This document shows, in pieces, positions 61,870 to 64,000 of a stretch of 64,000 bases of DNA. The notes under the pieces were generated by a model that worked only from the letters and a program-made list of their open reading frames with translations, ran no database searches and was not told the origin of the DNA. The position numbers were made by a program, and so were the translations under genes. Origin of the DNA: G963663315 sp963663315. Lineage in GTDB: Bacteria > Pseudomonadota > Gammaproteobacteria > Arenicellales > Poriferihabitantaceae. Where the stretch lies: the NCBI GenBank assembly GCA_963663315.1, contig OY760176.1, forward strand, positions 1-64,000, read 5' to 3'. Numbering within the stretch: position 1 is the stretch's first letter; each line of letters starts with the position of its first letter.

Positions 61870-64000
61870 ATGGACCGCGTAGCTGTCGTCCACAATAATT
61901 TCCGAAGACGTGTTGCAGCGGGAGAACTGCCGGAAGGCGCCCCTCCTCAGGGTTCGTTGACCAATACAAAAGTGGTGGCACTTTATCGAGCCCAATGCCT
62001 TTCGCGCGCACTGGATCGTGAAAGTCGCACGATGCAGAAGGCAGGCAAAGGGTTCTATACGATTGGCTCTTCCGGACACGAAGGTATGGCCGCAGTAGCT
62101 GCGGCATTAAGGCCCGATGATGTAGCATTCCTGCACTACCGAGACGCTGCTTTCCAGATTGTGCGGAGTGCTCAAGTACCAGGAGAGTCTCCGACTTGGG
62201 ACATCCTGTTGTCCTTTGCATCTTCTCGTGAGGATCCAATCAGTGGTGGACGGCACAAGGTTCTTGGCTCTAAATCCCTAAACATCCCGCCGCAAACATC
62301 GACAATTGCTTCGCACCTGCCCAAGGCCGTCGGAGCAGCCTACAGTATCGGCGCGGCAAAACGGCATCGTCCGGAACACGCGACTTTGCCGGATGATGGA
62401 ATTGTTTTCTGTTCCTTCGGAGATGCGTCAGCCAACCATTCCACCGCTCAAGGGGCGTTCAACGCGGCACAATGGACATCATATCAGTCGATTCCGCTTC
62501 CATTGCTTTTTGCTTGTGAAGACAACGGGATCGGAATTTCAACAAAGACCCCTAAAGGTTGGATCGAAGCGATATTTTCGACGCGCCCGGGTCTTAAGTA
62601 TTTCTGCTGCAACGGACTTGATCTCTTCGAGACATATCAAGTGACACAAGAGGCTGCAGAGTACGTTCGTGTCCGGCGAAAGCCCGCGTTTCTTCACGTT
62701 TCGGTAGTGCGATTGTACGGTCATGCGGGTGCAGACGTACCAACGACCTATTTGCCCCGTGCCGAGGTTGAGACGCAAGAAGCTCAAGATCCCTTGCTGC
62801 ACTCAGTACGGCTCTTGCAGCAAGCTAGTGCGCTGCAGCCCGACGCGGCGCTTGCCATATATGACGAAACATGCGCGCGCGTCAAGCGCGTTGCAGCTCA
62901 GTCGGTCACCCGACCGCGCCTCGAAAGCGCGTCTGACGTGATGGCGAGCCTGATCCCGCCGTGTCGGGAATGCCGCCCATCAAACAATGCTTCGCAAGAG
63001 TTACGCGCAGATGTATTCGGCACCGACCTGAAGGCAATGAAAGAACCACAGATCATGTCGCGTTTGATCAATTGGGCTCTCACCGATCTCATGCTTGATC
63101 ACAACGAAATTATCATCATGGGCCAAGACGTGGGGCGCAAAGGGGGCGTTTACGGGGTAACCCGGAAACTCCAAATTTGTTTTGGCGTTGATCGGGTCAT
63201 CGACACGCTTTTAGACGAGCAATCCATCCTTGGCCTTGCTATCGGGATGGCGCAAAATGGCTTCATTTCCATACCCGAGATACAGTTCCTTGCCTATTTG
63301 CACAATGCTGAGGATCAAATTCGGGGTGAGGCCGCAACGCTCCCTTTCTTCTCCAATGGGCAGTTCAGCAGCCCGATGGTTTTGCGAATTGCCGGTCTCG
63401 GCTATCAGAAAGGTTTTGGTGGTCATTTTCACAACGATAATTCACTGGCAGTGTTGCGCGACATTCCCGGACTCATCATGGCATGTCCGTCACACGGGGC
63501 AGATGCAGTAAAAATGCTTCGCCAATGCGTGCGTCTGGCGCGCGAAGAACAAAGGCTGATCGTATTCATAGAACCGATCGCGCTTTATGCGACGCGTGAT
63601 CTTCATGACGACAAAGACAGCGGCTGGATGGATCGTTACCCCGAACCAACCGAAATGACTCCACTCGGTGAAGTTGGCGTGTACGGGAATGGGCGTGATC
63701 TGGCCATCGTCACCTTCGGCAACGGATATTTCCTGAGTCGACAGGCAGAGCCTTCACTGGCAAAGTCGGGAATCAAAACTCGCATCATCGACATGCGCTG
63801 GCTGTCTCCGATCCCAGAAGACGCACTATGGACAGCGATACGAGGTACAGAGAATATCCTGATAGTCGATGAAACTCGTCATAGCGGCGGTGTAGCCGAA
63901 GCCTTGATGGCACATTTTCATGAGACGACAGATGTGCCGCTCAGCCGTTTGACAGCGGCCAACAGCTTCATTGCAACGGGTCCAGCCTATGCCACAACAA
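61870..64000 (+). CDS. Fused alpha/beta 2-oxo acid dehydrogenase E1, partial (window end)
   Basis: An uninterrupted frame runs from ATG 61870 to the window edge (over 710 codons). The alpha part has 'YTIGSSGHEGMAAVAAALRP', 'HYRDAAFQ' and the thiamine diphosphate motif 'CSFGDASANHSTAQGAFNAA' with 'CEDNGIGIST'. The beta part begins about residue 390 with 'LMLDHNEIIIMGQDVGRKGG', 'LDEQSILGLAIGMAQNGFIS' and 'IVTFGNGYFLSRQ'. It resembles fused branched-chain-type E1 enzymes and would decarboxylate a 2-oxo acid to an acyl-CoA with E2/E3, perhaps 2-oxoadipate given the neighbouring glutaryl-CoA dehydrogenase-like gene. The 3' end is outside the window. Confidence 0.87.
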   Translation, partial: MDRVAVVHNNFRRRVAAGELPEGAPPQGSLTNTKVVALYRAQCLSRALDRESRTMQKAGKGFYTIGSSGHEGMAAVAAALRPDDVAFLHYRDAAFQIVRSAQVPGESPTWDILLSFASSREDPISGGRHKVLGSKSLNIPPQTSTIASHLPKAVGAAYSIGAAKRHRPEHATLPDDGIVFCSFGDASANHSTAQGAFNAAQWTSYQSIPLPLLFACEDNGIGISTKTPKGWIEAIFSTRPGLKYFCCNGLDLFETYQVTQEAAEYVRVRRKPAFLHVSVVRLYGHAGADVPTTYLPRAEVETQEAQDPLLHSVRLLQQASALQPDAALAIYDETCARVKRVAAQSVTRPRLESASDVMASLIPPCRECRPSNNASQELRADVFGTDLKAMKEPQIMSRLINWALTDLMLDHNEIIIMGQDVGRKGGVYGVTRKLQICFGVDRVIDTLLDEQSILGLAIGMAQNGFISIPEIQFLAYLHNAEDQIRGEAATLPFFSNGQFSSPMVLRIAGLGYQKGFGGHFHNDNSLAVLRDIPGLIMACPSHGADAVKMLRQCVRLAREEQRLIVFIEPIALYATRDLHDDKDSGWMDRYPEPTEMTPLGEVGVYGNGRDLAIVTFGNGYFLSRQAEPSLAKSGIKTRIIDMRWLSPIPEDALWTAIRGTENILIVDETRHSGGVAEALMAHFHETTDVPLSRLTAANSFIATGPAYATT

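Noticed and set aside
1..64000. tRNA or rRNA genes as ICE attachment sites
   Set aside because: No tRNA-like cloverleaf or rRNA segment was recognised by eye. A tRNAscan run would settle this.

Overview
The window looks like chromosome from an uncultivated, probably Gammaproteobacterial, organism of moderate GC content. Housekeeping genes at both ends are typical of that group: moaC-moeA, a GreB-type factor, trhO, cysG and a TRAP operon. The middle (about 8-49 kb) is an accessory region full of remnants, duplications and insertion-sequence scars. No rRNA or tRNA gene was recognised. The taxon is an inference from gene content and cannot be fixed from the sequence alone.

Region by region. 0-7.8 kb: molybdenum cofactor genes moaC-moeA, a phytanoyl-CoA dioxygenase-like gene, two oxidoreductases, greB, an Atm1-type ABC exporter and trhO. 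8-18.2 kb: parts of a GI/ICE-type conjugation module (DUF3577 protein, TrbB/VirB11 ATPase, VirD4/TraG coupling protein, TraF peptidase, TraB-like amidase-fold protein), with cargo inserted (glyoxalase, a Tat-exported GMC oxidoreductase pair, dienelactone hydrolase). Three arrays of one palindromic core repeat, each with its own period (64, 39 and 57 bp), sit at the module boundaries. 18.5-25.8 kb: two restriction-modification operons, each opened by a small ribbon-helix-helix gene that abuts the methyltransferase. The first (RHH, methyltransferase, BglII/BstYI-type endonuclease, Fic) has an endonuclease gutted by an internal deletion. The second (RHH, C5 methyltransferase, PD-(D/E)XK-like endonuclease, Vsr) looks intact.

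26-38.5 kb is a decaying defence and surface-protein zone: a DUF2806 protein, a MoxR-ATPase scrap, an IS5 element, a multiply frameshifted OLD-type ATPase/TOPRIM nuclease, a duplicated XRE-cupin regulator, a C5-methyltransferase remnant joined by deletion to a large Hsp90-like GHKL ATPase, IS3 and resolvase scraps, and pieces of autotransporter-like surface proteins. 38.6-44.2 kb holds a single-chain histidine kinase/receiver/OmpR-type DNA-binding protein, a broken paralogue of it, a lipoprotein with 11 tandem EIEP repeats, and a secreted surface protein. 44.4-49.5 kb holds a DMT exporter, a variant arginase-family gene divergent from the intact XRE-cupin regulator across a promoter with 23-bp iterons, and a secreted HNH/Excalibur nuclease.

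49.5-64 kb returns to ordinary operons: small conserved genes, a methyltransferase with a glutathione S-transferase, sel1-trpD2-cysG, and a catabolic cluster. The cluster comprises TRAP transporter genes dctQ, dctM and dctP, a MarR regulator, a cupin, a DUF2848 protein, a glutaryl-CoA dehydrogenase-like enzyme and a fused alpha/beta 2-oxo acid dehydrogenase E1 cut by the window edge. A deletion copy of dctP lies in front of dctQ. The most interesting points for follow-up are the RHH-led R-M operons, the three-period palindrome arrays, the methyltransferase/Hsp90-ATPase remnant system, the single-chain kinase-regulator, and the arginase variant with its iteron promoter.
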